A stretch of 64,000 nt of DNA from the NCBI GenBank assembly GCA_049724395.1, contig JAUGWO010000136.1:62001-126000 (forward strand), read 5' to 3'. The position numbers and the translations under genes were made by a program. This document shows, in pieces, positions 23,696 to 34,726 of the stretch. Position 1 is the stretch's first letter. Each line of letters starts with the position of its first letter. The notes under the pieces were generated by a model, which saw only the letters and a list, made by a program, of their open reading frames with translations, did not search any database and was not told the DNA's origin. The DNA is from Spongospora subterranea f. sp. subterranea (lineage: Eukaryota; Endomyxa: Phytomyxea; Phytomyxea; Plasmodiophorida).

Positions 23696-24346
23696 ATGTC
23701 AGATCGTGATGAAGAGATTTACGAAGAAACTGAGTTCGATAATTTCGAGTGGGGGACGCCATTATGAGTCCGAGAACGAGGGGACGTTCTTTCATTTGCT
23801 CCGAGTTTGTTTGGGGGTACCCTCTTTGATGTCAATGCTCATATTGAGCAGATCAAATGGTAATTGGACGCAAAAAACTGAGTTATTAACACTACAATGT
23901 CAAAAAAGTCAAGCAATGTTTGTTCTTACTTCATGATCCGATTACCACTATACCGTTTACCCATCCCATTACATTGTTAGTTATTGGGAACCAACAATAC
24001 GTTCACCATATCTCGGCATTCAAGAACCAAACACAATGAAGTGAACTGTCCTGACCCAACGCAGATCAAGCTGGCCGACGGGTTTGTGAAAGTGTCTAGA
24101 AACACACTTATTGCAAGAAAGAAAGCAGATCCACCAATGGAAAGTCATCGTGTGGACAAGAGCCAACGATCATTTCGATCAACTGGATCATCAATCATTC
24201 GCAGCCGTTCAGTGTCGTCTAGAACTAAACTGCCGTCCAATAATTCATGTTCCAAATCTGGATTGAATGTCAAGAGGAAACAATGGCTGGACTATTGGTG
24301 GCGCCCTACCAGTTTCAATCAAAACCGGCGACAACAATCAGAATGA
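23696..24346 (+). pseudogene. Small gene after copine A, possibly CSL zinc-finger (DPH3/DPH4-like), broken
   Basis: ATG 23696 gives MSDRDEEIYEETEFDNFEWG, an acidic start resembling the N-terminus of DPH3/DPH4 CSL zinc-finger proteins. Downstream, in other frames, words like ENEGTFFH and GGTLFDVNAHIEQ resemble the CSL finger. The same frame shifts occur in copy B, so either an unresolved splice pattern or an old shared break is involved. A further open frame to 24346 (HNEVNCPDPTQ, FVKVSRNTLIA) is conserved in B but unrecognised. The family assignment is tentative. Confidence 0.3.
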
Positions 24347-24359
24347 AAATATATTAACC

Positions 24360-25000
24360 AATTACAACTCCCCACAAGGGGATTTCCTTATCGTTATCAT
24401 ATGGTTTAAGGATTCAGCCTTTTAACCCAGATCGTTTTCCTCTGGATGTTCGGATCGCCATCAGAATTGTTGAGTTTTTAACCACAATTGAGCTGCCTTT
24501 AATTCCAGAATCCCCCATGGTTTCAAGTCAACAACTGAGCCATGACTATCAGGTTCCCACCAATTTCTGGTTTTCGTCATTTGTCGTCAACGTCGTTCGC
24601 GCCTTAGTCTCCAACGTTTTGAGGAGATCCTCGATAATATGATTTCCAGCTTTATTTTGCAATCAAAACACTGATTGCTAATTGGGCAATCCCTAATTCA
24701 TAATCACAATTGCCGCACTGAGGTCTTTGACAAAAACTGTGGAATGGAACGAGGAAAACAACAGTCATTGAACATCTATTGGCTCCAATTGGGGTTGGTA
24801 TTCTTCTGAATCGCCTCTGTTCTGTGAACTGCACGTATTAGCAGTATATCCATCGGTGATTCGAACAAATTCCAACTATGGATCAGACGTGGGGTCTTCC
24901 ACAAACGACCGTCTCTATAATAAGACTACAATAATCGCATCCAATCACAACCGAGGGTTGGTCAACCCATCCCACCTTCATTGATGGTATTCTATCATTC
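24360..25000 (-). pseudogene. Third copine remnant between duplication units
   Basis: DNA on the minus strand resembles parts of copines A and B. The block at 24380-24460 matches the exon around the copine YDAD/PFW motif. The block at 24730-24890 matches the exon preceding the IKCIHY region (including gcctctgt...tgtgaact). It has many substitutions, gaps and no open frame. It shows that the array once held at least three copines. Confidence 0.55.
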
Positions 25001-25643
25001 AACAGGCCCAAACGTCTCTGTGAAAGAGCGGATGTGTCGCGCGGCCCCAAAGATAAATGCAAATTTTGCAATCGCGGCGCGAATACGATGGAAAACACGA
25101 TAAACTCGAGCGACCCTTGGTTCCGATATCAAGTCACATTGAATCTGACAAATGAAGAATACGCATTGCTAAAGGTTGGAAAACATTGGTATTCGTATTC
25201 TCGGCAATTTTGTTGAAAAATTAATGACGATTTCGGTCCATCACCTATCAACTAAATCTGCTCTTTGAACAAGCCATCTCGAGCACAAACGTTTCGCACC
25301 AGGTATTTGACGAAACCCATCTGTCGAAATAATCCCCACGGTTAGTCTATTGACGATGAAGATATGGTCATGGCTTGGGATAAGCAGACGATGGCGATGA
25401 GTCCGCTGGAATGACGAAAGGAGATCATTTGACGATCAGTGAGTTATTATTGACTGTCCCCGATATTCTTAAACAGTACTCCAATACTCGATCATGGTCT
25501 TTTGTGATTTACTATCGGTGGAATGATACGGGAACAGTCCCCCATTGACCAATCAATAACAATTGCGAACCAGTTTATATCTGTATTGATATTAGCCGAT
25601 ATTGATATGATCATGATCTGATTGAAGGCCCTTTGGCACATTA

Positions 25644-27890
25644 TTACGAATGCTCCCCATATTGTCGACCCTTTGGCACCTCAAAACGATATTTGTGCAT
25701 ATACTGCAGGAATTGATCAGGGATCTATATGAACAATATAAACATACAATTATCAGATACCAGCAATATTTACCTCTTCTAATGTCTCAGCAGCCAAGTC
25801 TTCGACCGACCTCTTGTCTTGAAAAGCTACAAATTGGACAATGTCCCGACTTGCCACTCCGTACTGCAATGACTTTAATCGGTTTTTTCCGTCCCCATCC
25901 AACTTCTTCATTTTATCATAATTGACACGTCCAACTCCAACGATAACAATAGAAAGAGGAAGATCCTCATTTGCCGCATAAACAATCCTATACAGCCCCG
26001 TTAATCAATCTACCAGGAAAATGACAAATATTAGCATAGACGAGTCTTATCTAACCAGTCTTTCGTCTCCTCAAAATCAGAGATTTCTCCGTCTGTGATT
26101 ATCAACAAAATGGAATATTGAGGATTCGGGATGTGGTCCTTATTTGACCGATGGAGATCGTCGGCAATACTAATTGCATGAGAGAGAACCTCTGCAAAAT
26201 TTGTTGGACTCGAGAAGTCGAGGTTTGGAACCGTATTGGAATAAGCGTTCAACATTCCATTGACACCATCGACACCAAGGTTTGGATCATTCTGTAATAA
26301 TGAACCGTATTCAGAATTTGCAATTCAATCATAGATTAGCAATAACTACGTTGGATGAAATGTCGAACCAATGAAGGGCTTCTTCATATGGCGCATTGCG
26401 TACCATTCTCTTGGGTGTGGCGCCCTGTCATTATTTGATCAGAACAGTCGACATCAATCAAATGGGATTATAATTATCACTTACAAACCCCCAAAACGGA
26501 ATTAGTTGATCGGCATCATATTTTGCAAGGATTCCGCCAATTTTTGTGATTGCTTGTTGATACTAAAGCGCTCATAAGCTGAAATGCAATATCCAATGCT
26601 AATAAACCTAACCTGATTCGGATTGTGTGGATCCAAATAATGCAGAGAACCTGTCTCCCATGGTGGACGATTAGACACTGTAAAGTCTATGGCCACCATT
26701 AAGTTGATTTCACACCCCTCACGAATATAATCAAGAAATGAGTTGAGGGGATGGCGTGTGATGTCCCCATGCACAATGTTAAGTTGCCCCACCGGCTCAT
26801 CGCCTTTTTCGCCTCCCTTCAAAATCAATGCATGGATGGTCCCAGATACCAACTCTTTGGGTGTCACTCGAACCACTCCTATAACTCTGTCGTTATTTTT
26901 CACTGAGTAATGAATGCACTTAATGGTAATTTCGGATTCTTCATCCCTATTACAAAATTGCTGCATGTTCATCTGTACAAAAACTGTAAAACTGAACGAG
27001 AAAAACAACAGTTATCGTACCTGTATTGGATTCCAAATGGGGTAGCAATTATTCATCATTGCCTCTGTCCTGTAAACTGGAACTAAATTGTCTCTGTCTG
27101 TAGCTCGCCAGAATTCCAAATATGGATTAGATGTTTTTCCCGATGTCCATGAAACAAGCGAACGACCTGTCCATCATGATAAGGTTACCATTACAATCTG
27201 TTCCAGTGAAATATCAAACCGCTTAGCCCTTTGATATTTGCGCCACTGATTTGCAAATTCAAAATGTCCTCGGGGTTGGACGACACCTCCAAATATTGCA
27301 TTTTTATTGTGGATCCTGTTCAATAGTATTATCAAGAAAGACCAGAATTTGTTTGGGACAATTGACCTCTATATTTCGGCAGTGGAATGGATAGTTCATT
27401 CGTTGTGACTAATTGAGATAAAAAGAATTCAGTCTGGTCAATGACCCGATATTTACGATTGTCCTCGTTCTGGTTGTTATTGTCGGATTCCATTATTTTT
27501 AAGCAAATTTTTTGTTCCTATACACCAACATGATAAGTTCGAATACTGTCAATGGACACAATCGAATTATTATTCCTGTTAATAAATCAGCCGATAATCA
27601 ATATAACTCGCAACGAAACTCACATGATAACGTCTCTGTTCTAAATTTCTTCCGATTTCCCTGATTATCTTGTCGTTTCAACATTTGATAAACGCATCCG
27701 ATTGCGAATTTATCATCCTAAACAACATTCTATCAAATGGTGTAAACCAATTTTTCAAAGACTTGTACCATGTTCGGTAGATTTTGGCAGGAAAAGCATA
27801 ACCTCAATCAGTGTAGTGCAATGACTTTGGACTGTGGCAACTTATCTACCATCCGGCATCTCCATGTGCCAGACCGGCCATGACTGGCCG
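25644..27890 (-). pseudogene. Copine, decayed copy B
   Basis: Same exon order as copine A, and the central and A-domain exons remain open (26502-27008, 26031-26255; YDADQLIPFWGF is present). The N-terminal exon is broken. After MAG the frame reaches TAG within a few codons, and the segment matching LIEISFFCENLPNM has extra bases relative to A. The exon matching DAFIKVES also hits a stop. The C-terminus diverges after PDQFLQYMHKYRF and stops early near 25644. It is probably a pseudogene, or at best a truncated A-domain protein. Confidence 0.7.
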
Positions 27891-28299
27891 ATCGATAATG
27901 TTGATTAAAATGACTGTGAACCAAGAATGGGTTAGGGTGGAGTGGGTCATTAATGGGGTATATACATGTTGTTATCGCCATGACGCTGATGCAATCGGTC
28001 CATCGGAAAGGGAGTGCAGGAGCAGAAACAGTCATCAGATTGTGGTTATTTTTATAAGTCTGATGTCCCCACGAGCAACAAAATAGACGGAATGACGTAG
28101 AACAGCTAGAGGTTTACTGTCATGGCCCATCACCCATTCAACACAGCAGTCAACTCCGTTGGGCACTCCGGACTCCGGAATGACAACTCCGCGTTAATCT
28201 GCGTCGACTCTAACTGTATCCGCAGTCCGGACTTTGGAATGATATTCCGATTAAACCAGCTCTTCATCTCACGATTGTAATTGTCAGCAAGTGTCAGCG

Positions 28300-28821
28300 A
28301 TGTCAGATCGTGATGAAGAGTTTTACGAAGAAACTGAGTTCGATAATATCGAGTGGGGAGCGCGATTATGATTCCGAGAACGAGGGGACGTTCTTTCATT
28401 TGCTCCGAGTTCGTTTGGGGGTACCCTCTTTGATGTCAATGCTCATATTAAGCAAATCAAATAGTAATTGGACGCAAAAAACGGAGTTGTAAACCCTACA
28501 ATATCAAAATGGTCAAACAGGTATGTTATTGTTCCATGACCCGGTTGCCATCATACCGTTTACCCAGCCCATTACATTTCTAGGCATGGGGAGTTAAAAA
28601 TACGTTCACCATTCGTCGGTATTCAAGAACCAAACACAATGAAGTGAATTGTCTTGATCCAACGCAGAAGAAGCTGACCGACGGGTTTGTAAAAGTGTCT
28701 AGAAACACACTTATTGCAAAATGGAAAGCAGGTCCACCAATGGAAAGTCATCGTGTGGACAAGAGCCAACGATCATTTTGATCAACTGGATCATCAATCA
28801 TTCGCAGCCGTTCAGTGTCGT
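28300..28821 (+). pseudogene. Copy B of the small acidic gene, truncated
   Basis: Starts MSDRDEEFYEETEFDNIEWG at 28300 and follows copy A (23696) until similarity ends at 28821. It lacks the C-terminal part present in A and contains additional stops. Confidence 0.4.
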
Positions 28822-28869
28822 AAAGCATGTTGATTTGTCGATTTCTGCGATCCCTTGGAAGATCGTTAG

Positions 28870-29097
28870 GTAGTACCGTCCAGAAATACAGTGCCAAGCA
28901 GGACTCTGAAGCATTGGGAAGCAACCCGTGCCAAAGTTCGCTTGTTTCTTTTTAGACACATCAGGAATCGCAAGTATAGCATCACGACTGATATGTGGAC
29001 TTCTGCTGCTAAAAAGAGGTCTGTACATTTACCTCATTTCTTTTGTACCGAAAGAAACAACAATCGAAAAAATGAAGAACTACTTCAAATTTAATGG
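28870..29097 (+). pseudogene. hAT transposase fragment
   Basis: Frame reading KYSITTDMWTSAAKK matches the conserved ITTD-WTS block of hAT transposases around the first catalytic Asp. Only about 70 codons are open. It abuts the truncated end of duplication unit B, suggesting that the insertion trimmed it. Opposite in orientation to the hAT relic at 29600-30410. Confidence 0.45.
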
Positions 29098-29599
29098 TCA
29101 ATGAAACCAAATATATTTATAATTTACCATGTATAGTTTAGAGTCTTTGCGCTGTCCCTGGGATGAAAACGACCTAAATAATCAGTTGACGTAAGGAGTG
29201 GGTGAACGGCCTTGATTCTTCAGTCAGCTGCTCTCGCCGATGGCCACGTTCCAGTTCATCAGGTGGTCATTTGCCGGGTAAAAGACGCGCGAATGGTCGT
29301 CGTCCGGGTTTTCGACGCTCTGATTGTCGGCGTGCGGATTGCCGTTGCCTTTCATTATGGTATATCTGGCTTGCATATTGTGGTGGCGATCACCAAATGA
29401 AAAACAAGATGTCAAACGGATGCCAGAATGATTTTATTGGTGGGATAGAGCAAAGGTTCGTGGTCCGCCCCTCGGGGAGGGAATTAATCGGTAAACACGA
29501 CATAAACTACATCTCTTCCTCTAATTTCTAAGAGCGTCGAACATGACTGGGATCATACTTATATTCACAGCGGTCGTTTTAACATTCTTCGACGTGATA
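29098..29599. other. Unassigned repeat-rich spacer
   Basis: Open frames on both strands at 29202-29531 have biased composition and no domain. Lies between two hAT fragments. Confidence 0.3.
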
Positions 29600-30410
29600 C
29601 ACACTGCTGCAACGCTGTCACTTCAAATGTTGTCCCTGCTCTGGAAAATGCCCAACCGACGTCAACATGATGCTCAAATAATCTTTAGCCATCAGTGACG
29701 CTCTCGGGATACATGGCACAATTGAGTTTGAACCAAAGCAAAACCGTCTCGACTGGACTGCTCGATTAACATGTTCGTATGCGCAATCCAGCGATCGAAT
29801 TCGCATGCAAAGATTCTGAACAGTTGTCGGACGTGCGCTGACTCCGCGTCGTTAGAGATAGAGCTTAAATGAGCTTGCTCTTCATCTTTGCAGGCACTTT
29901 CTGAAGAAGAACCAGTCCGTTTTCATTGTCGACCCTGGACACTATTCGTCAATACTTGAACCAATTTCAATAGTAGTTGTTGATCTGCTAACCTTTTCAT
30001 GTACTTTGTATATGTGAACTCCACGAGAGCGTTCGCGTCGCCAACATCAACACCACTATTGGCTAAATTGTCTTTTACCCTGAAATCGAGCAATGCGAAA
30101 ATCACCGAATGATCATTTACCACGAAACCTTGGTATTGTGTGCTTGGCTTGGATAATTACAGCCGTGACGTGAGCGAAATCCATTTGCTGATGCGATTGA
30201 AGTTGCTGTCGAATGTGAAAGAAGACAGGGACAGCCAGCCCAAAGGTTGAATAGGTTGAGGTTGACATCAACTCTGTTGCATCTTTACACGGCTCGAGAA
30301 AACAGCAAAATGCCGGTGCAGCTAGGAAGTTTCCGGAGGCGGGATCGAGCATGTCGAGAGACCACCCTATACATAATGATCGTTTTCGCAACTCATCCGA
30401 CACATGACGC
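29600..30410 (-). pseudogene. hAT-superfamily transposase relic, C-terminal half
   Basis: Minus-strand frames give, in order: EPCKDATELMSTSTYSTFGL (hAT core), HSVIFALLDFRVKDNL (the LDPR-like block), FRIFACEFDRWIAH, and MAKDYLSIMLTSV with AFSRAGTT (hATC dimerisation domain). The pieces lie in different frames with stops, so it is broken. The N-terminal part upstream (30410-31400) is not recognised and contains inverted repeats. Terminal repeats not found. Confidence 0.6.
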
Positions 30411-30538
30411 CACGAATAGTACCGGGCATGATTTGAGTCAACGAAGGTCGAGTCGGATGAGTTGAGAAAACGGATATTATGTATAGGGTGGTCTCTGGTC
30501 GTGGTCGATCCCGCCTACGGAAACTTCCTAGCTGCACC
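30315..30538. repeat. 87-bp inverted repeat with 50-bp loop
   Basis: Arms 30315-30401 and 30452-30538 are reverse complements with about 78 of 87 positions matching and no gaps. The arm starts ggtgcagctaggaagtttcc. It lies at the edge of the hAT relic. Confidence 0.9.
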
Positions 30539-30990
30539 CGTCTCCTGCAATGATCGTTAACTCTACACGACCATTGTGAAAATACAGGAGCCAACCACAG
30601 CCAAACGCGAGCAATACTCGCTTGCCTAGCGACATTCCTACATTGAGACGGATAACAACAAGCCAAGAAGCTTTTCATTGAGCAATTCATCGACAAGAAC
30701 GTCACTCGTTTGTAATCGACTGGAAATGATGGGATGAGGAATAACGAGTCCGTTTCCTGTTTTGCAGATAGATTTCAAAGTCAAACGCGTTTCGCAGGCT
30801 TTGATAGTGAATGGCGCCGATCAAATCTTTGACTTTACGACGAGCCTTTTTATTCTCGAGGGGGGTCGCCCACAACTTGGTGTTTTGCTTTGTTCTGACA
30901 AGAGAGCGTGTGGCATCAGACGCCGAAGAGCCCTATGTTCGACCCTGCCCACAGCCACTGATTTACATCGATCAGGATGGCTACGACAAA

Positions 30991-31088
30991 CTGCCCCTGG
31001 AGGACATGGTAGTAGTTGATAGCAGCGCCCGCCAACATCGTCAACTCGTGATTGCGGTTCATACTACTACCATGTCCTCCAGGGGCAG
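30991..31088. repeat. 25-bp perfect inverted repeat
   Basis: Arms 30991-31015 (ctgcccctggaggacatggt...) and 31064-31088 are exact reverse complements, separated by 48 bp. Confidence 0.9.
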
Positions 31089-31511
31089 TGTGTCGCCAAT
31101 GAGTTGCCAAGTCGTAATCAACACAGTTCTCTGTCAATTGTATTGGATGGACTCTCTATATGAAGTCGAGGACATCCTTGCGTGTCGATTATTTCGAAGA
31201 CAACATCAACACCAGGTGCATTGGAAGGAACACGACATTTCCGATCGCACTTGAGAACCTTCATCTTCTTTGCTTTCATCGGCCACCCGGCGTTGACGGA
31301 GACTATTATCAATTTCAATCGCAAAAATCCTGACGCAACGCAACCTAGAAGGGGAATACTATCAGGAACCGTTCCCTGATGATGGTCAGTTCGGACACCG
31401 TCGTGTTCGGTTAATTGGAGATCGTTTCATAAGTCAGACACAAGCCATACACAAGATGACACTTTCCAGACATTGCAGCGTCTTCGGACAAAGCAATGTT
31501 CAAACCAAAGA

Positions 31512-31622
31512 ATTGACATATATTGATGTCCCTTAATATTGATGAACCTAAGTCCGTACGCTATTGACATAAGTCCGCGTGCTATTGACACATATTGATG
31601 TCCCTTAATATTGTTGAACCTA
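31512..31622 (+). repeat. Two direct 39-bp repeats
   Basis: 31512-31550 and 31584-31622 differ at two positions (core attgatgtcccttaatatt). The spacer also repeats the ctattgaca and aagtccg words. Confidence 0.85.
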
Positions 31623-31706
31623 GTACGCTGGTAGTCCGAGTTAGGGTTGTTCACGATGACCTGTAATAAAAATGCATAACTGATCTTTGATTCAATAAAT
31701 TGCTGA

Positions 31707-32420
31707 CTATGTTTTGAGCGAAATCAATTCGGTCGTGTCCAAATTGTCGCCCAGAACAATCTTTGATTTTGGGTATGTCATGGGCAGAAATGTGGTTCGA
31801 AAAAGTGTAACAACATTGTTGGGTTCAGTCGATATTGCAGAAATTCCATTTTTGATGTGGATGAGATCAATTCTAGCCTTAATGATTCGATCGAAAAACA
31901 CAAGATCGGTTTTCCTCACAAAAACAGTCAGGCTACACTGGTCGTGGGAGTCAATCAATCTCTTTCGCCTTTTGGTGTCTCATATTGAATGATGCAACGC
32001 GCCCGACATCTTTATCGTGCAGATAATACCTTAGATAATGTCTGAGCTGTTAGTAGGAATTTCATTATGATGTCTCGGCTCAAGATAGGTTCATCTTCTT
32101 TGCATTGCCCTTTGAATCTGTCTTGTCTATAAACTTGACAGGACAGTTTGAGTATTGTCAACGACCACCGTCGCTAATACTTGTTCGAACTCTGTATAAT
32201 CCATTATGATATTGATTGAAGGTCTTCTGTGAATTATCATTTCTGCTCATATATTATGACAAACATAAGTAGCGCAGGTAGGAGAATTGACAGGCAATCG
32301 CCGTTCAAACATCGTATTTTTTCAAAATTCAGCAAGTCTCTCGTTTGTACAGCAATAAATGTGTCAAAAATTTCCAATATCTCATTCTACAGCAGCATAT
32401 TCATCAACAATACTCGGTGT
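31707..32420 (-). pseudogene. Diverged copine-like C2 remnant
   Basis: At 32100-32270 the minus strand resembles the copine A exon/intron around EYAFEK. Here it reads TEFEQ followed by a gtattagcgac... intron. Upstream, FIAVQTRDLLNFEK resembles the first C2 strand. The frame at 31707-31958 (CSLTVFVRKTDLVFFDR) could be a following C2 segment. No A domain was found. Orientation matches the other copines. Assignment rests on local similarity only. Confidence 0.33.
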
Positions 32421-32824
32421 AGATGTCATGCCATGGTTCAGCTGTGGCACCCGAACTACACATGACTGAAAACCCCATGAATAGCAACTGTTGACGTTGA
32501 CCGACCGACAGCCGGCAAGGAGCGCAACGACACATCTCAAGACAATCAGAATTGTGTACAACGAAACCGTTGACTAGTAATTCTTTCATCTCCGCAAAGC
32601 CACGTGGAGCGCCAATTAGAAACCAACCAGTTCTGGATGAAAAGGTATAGCATTTTCCAACTCTTCGCCGATGTGTTATTGGCCAAGACAAAAACATAAA
32701 CGAGGTCAGACCAGTGGCAAGAGCAAGTCGAGACGAAGCGAATTAGGGGCAAGGCGTTTTTATAAATAAAAAATATTAATCATGATGAATTCTACTTGAG
32801 ATATTCAGCGCCGTTCCCCAGTAA

Positions 32825-33031
32825 TTGGCGTGGCTTGTTCCTGACAAAGAAGCAACGATAAATGTCGGTCATAATTCAGTTCGACGAGCAAGAAATTACT
32901 CTATGGATGTCTACGTGCTTGATATCGGTTCGGGAAACAACGAAAATTCTTACACGTTTTCAAAAGGTGACGACAGTCTTGTCTGTTGGAATAATTTAGC
33001 TTTTCAAATATATATTAAACTAATTTTGTAA
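32825..33031 (+). CDS. Possible GOLD-domain C-terminal exon
   Basis: The last residues (GDDSLVCWNNLAFQIYIKLI) resemble the closing strands of GOLD domains found in Sec14-like and TMED proteins. Upstream exons were not identified. Its TAA is directly adjacent to the stop of the convergent SNAPC1 gene (33032). Weak call. Confidence 0.25.
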   Translation: MAWLVPDKEATINVGHNSVRRARNYSMDVYVLDIGSGNNENSYTFSKGDDSLVCWNNLAFQIYIKLIL

Positions 33032-34726
33032 TCAATCATCATCTTCGTCATCAAACAGCGCACGGGCAGCCGCTAAAGCGTCTAAAGTGGCTTGGGACGC
33101 AGAGAGAGAATGATCCCCAGCAATATGAAAACTTTCGGAGGGATTCTCCAGGACGTTGTTTTGTCGCTGATAATTTTGTTCATCAGACTCTCCATGAGCA
33201 TGCGTCATCGGCCCAAAACCACCTGTAAAGGAAGAAAGCACAGGAGAACACGGCGAATCTCCTGTATCAACCTCGGTCGCCTTGAAAACGGAGCATGATC
33301 TATTGTCTGCTACAACATCGTGCGTGAAATTATCTCCCTGATCAGTATGGACATCTGAAAGAAACGAGCCATCATGGGAATCACGACCCATCCGTAATTT
33401 GTGGAATACACTGGTTTCCTGACGCTCCGAATATGAACGCCGATTTTCCAGAACTGTCTTGGCTGCTTCAGTCAGTGAAGGTTTTCGTTTTCTGGAGCGT
33501 TTCGGTAGCAATCCCTGTACACCTTTTTGAGTTGGACTTGTAGGAGATTTTCGTAACCGTGAAGAAGGGGACTCCCGTGTTAATCCTCCACGCCCGCCGG
33601 GGCGATGCGTTCTCCGAACAAACGGATTTGGAGATTCATTATGTGCAACAGGTTCCACAGTTCCTGTCGACACGTCGATAGGTGACATCTCAGCGACGGT
33701 TGGAACCAGACTTCCAGGGAGTGAAAGGTTCGTTAGAGATCCGACAGCATTCTCAGGCCCAAAGCTGCTAGCCCTATCAACCCCAACAGGCCTCACTGTT
33801 GGTTCCTCGCTAATGGAATACCCTTCAGTTATTCCATGTTCAATATTCAAAGGTAATAAATCGCTTTCAGCAATTACATCAGCATCCCAATGTTGCGGTT
33901 CGAAATCATCGAAATCGGTGGAACTACTGTTGTCGTCTTGCCGATAAGAGAGAAATATAGGGGCGTGTTCGTCATCCTTGTCATCATCAACTTGGGCAAA
34001 CGCTGCATCGACATCGGTAGCGTTCCCGATATCAGGGTCTGATAAGTGTATCCCATGCTCCTGTTCTTGATACACCTCCTTCAACTCACTTAGGTCCTTT
34101 ATTGCCGAGCAACATTCCTTCAACCTTTCAGTTGATTCCAAAAGCATTGGTATTTTCGCTGCAACGGAATCATATTTGGTAACAGACTGTTCCAGAGAAC
34201 GGACGTCAATAAGCCGGAACAAAGGATATGATTTCGTCATCTGTTCAGGACCAACTTCTGCATAACAAGGGGCCACAGGAATACATCGATGACTCAGGCA
34301 AAAACGGAATGCATCTTGAGAATGTAATTGATAGAGGGCACAATGGGCCTCGGTTAATAATGGATCGCTCGATAGGAATTCCAGCAACCGTAAATATGAT
34401 GACCAATCAGTAAACGGTAATCGAATTCGGCACTTCACTTCAGGTTGTGTGCAATAGACGGTGTAAATAGTGAATATCCACCAAACCATATGAATACGAT
34501 GCGCATAATGATCCAGTGAAAAAAGGTTATCGGTCAAAACCTTGAAGACCATGTCCATGAAGGTCTCAGGAGTTTCATTGACGACGCGCACCTCATGGAT
34601 CAGATGGAGATTTGTCGACAACCACGCTGCTCGAAACTCATCGAAACTGGTTGATTTACTTGAGTCGGCGCGCTGGAATAAGGAATCAATCATGCCTAGG
34701 ATTACATCGTCAGCAGCCCTGGCCAT
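33032..34726 (-). CDS. SNAPC1: snRNA-activating protein complex subunit 1 (SNAP43)-like
   Basis: Single open frame; the first ATG is 34726 (the frame is open further, from a non-ATG codon). The N-terminal 170 residues fit SNAPC1: SFDEFRAAWLSTNLHLIHEV, an HMVWWIFTIYTVYCTQPEVK core, KCRIRLPFTDWSSYLRLLEF and AHCALYQLHSQDAFRFCLSH. The rest (about 390 residues) is acidic then Ser/Pro/Arg-rich and low complexity, with a basic PKRSRKRKPS patch that could be nuclear targeting. The protein would bind the snRNA promoter element with SNAPC3/4 for Pol II and Pol III snRNA transcription. It is intronless, unlike all neighbours. Confidence 0.75.
   Translation of the reverse strand: MARAADDVILGMIDSLFQRADSSKSTSFDEFRAAWLSTNLHLIHEVRVVNETPETFMDMVFKVLTDNLFSLDHYAHRIHMVWWIFTIYTVYCTQPEVKCRIRLPFTDWSSYLRLLEFLSSDPLLTEAHCALYQLHSQDAFRFCLSHRCIPVAPCYAEVGPEQMTKSYPLFRLIDVRSLEQSVTKYDSVAAKIPMLLESTERLKECCSAIKDLSELKEVYQEQEHGIHLSDPDIGNATDVDAAFAQVDDDKDDEHAPIFLSYRQDDNSSSTDFDDFEPQHWDADVIAESDLLPLNIEHGITEGYSISEEPTVRPVGVDRASSFGPENAVGSLTNLSLPGSLVPTVAEMSPIDVSTGTVEPVAHNESPNPFVRRTHRPGGRGGLTRESPSSRLRKSPTSPTQKGVQGLLPKRSRKRKPSLTEAAKTVLENRRSYSERQETSVFHKLRMGRDSHDGSFLSDVHTDQGDNFTHDVVADNRSCSVFKATEVDTGDSPCSPVLSSFTGGFGPMTHAHGESDEQNYQRQNNVLENPSESFHIAGDHSLSASQATLDALAAARALFDDEDDD

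Larger units (their letters stand above)
17700..24218. repeat. Segmental duplication, unit A
   Basis: Unit A matches unit B (about 25080-28821) in the same orientation: left flank, copine gene, 5' flank of the copine, and the small gene after it. Similarity stops sharply after agtgtcgt at 24218 (28821 in B). Unit A is interrupted by the 2.6-kb transposon at 20758-23373, which B lacks. Differences are scattered substitutions and small indels, so the duplication is not recent. Confidence 0.85.
25080..28821. repeat. Segmental duplication, unit B
   Basis: Direct-orientation partner of unit A without the transposon. It ends abruptly at 28821, next to hAT-like sequence. Confidence 0.85.
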
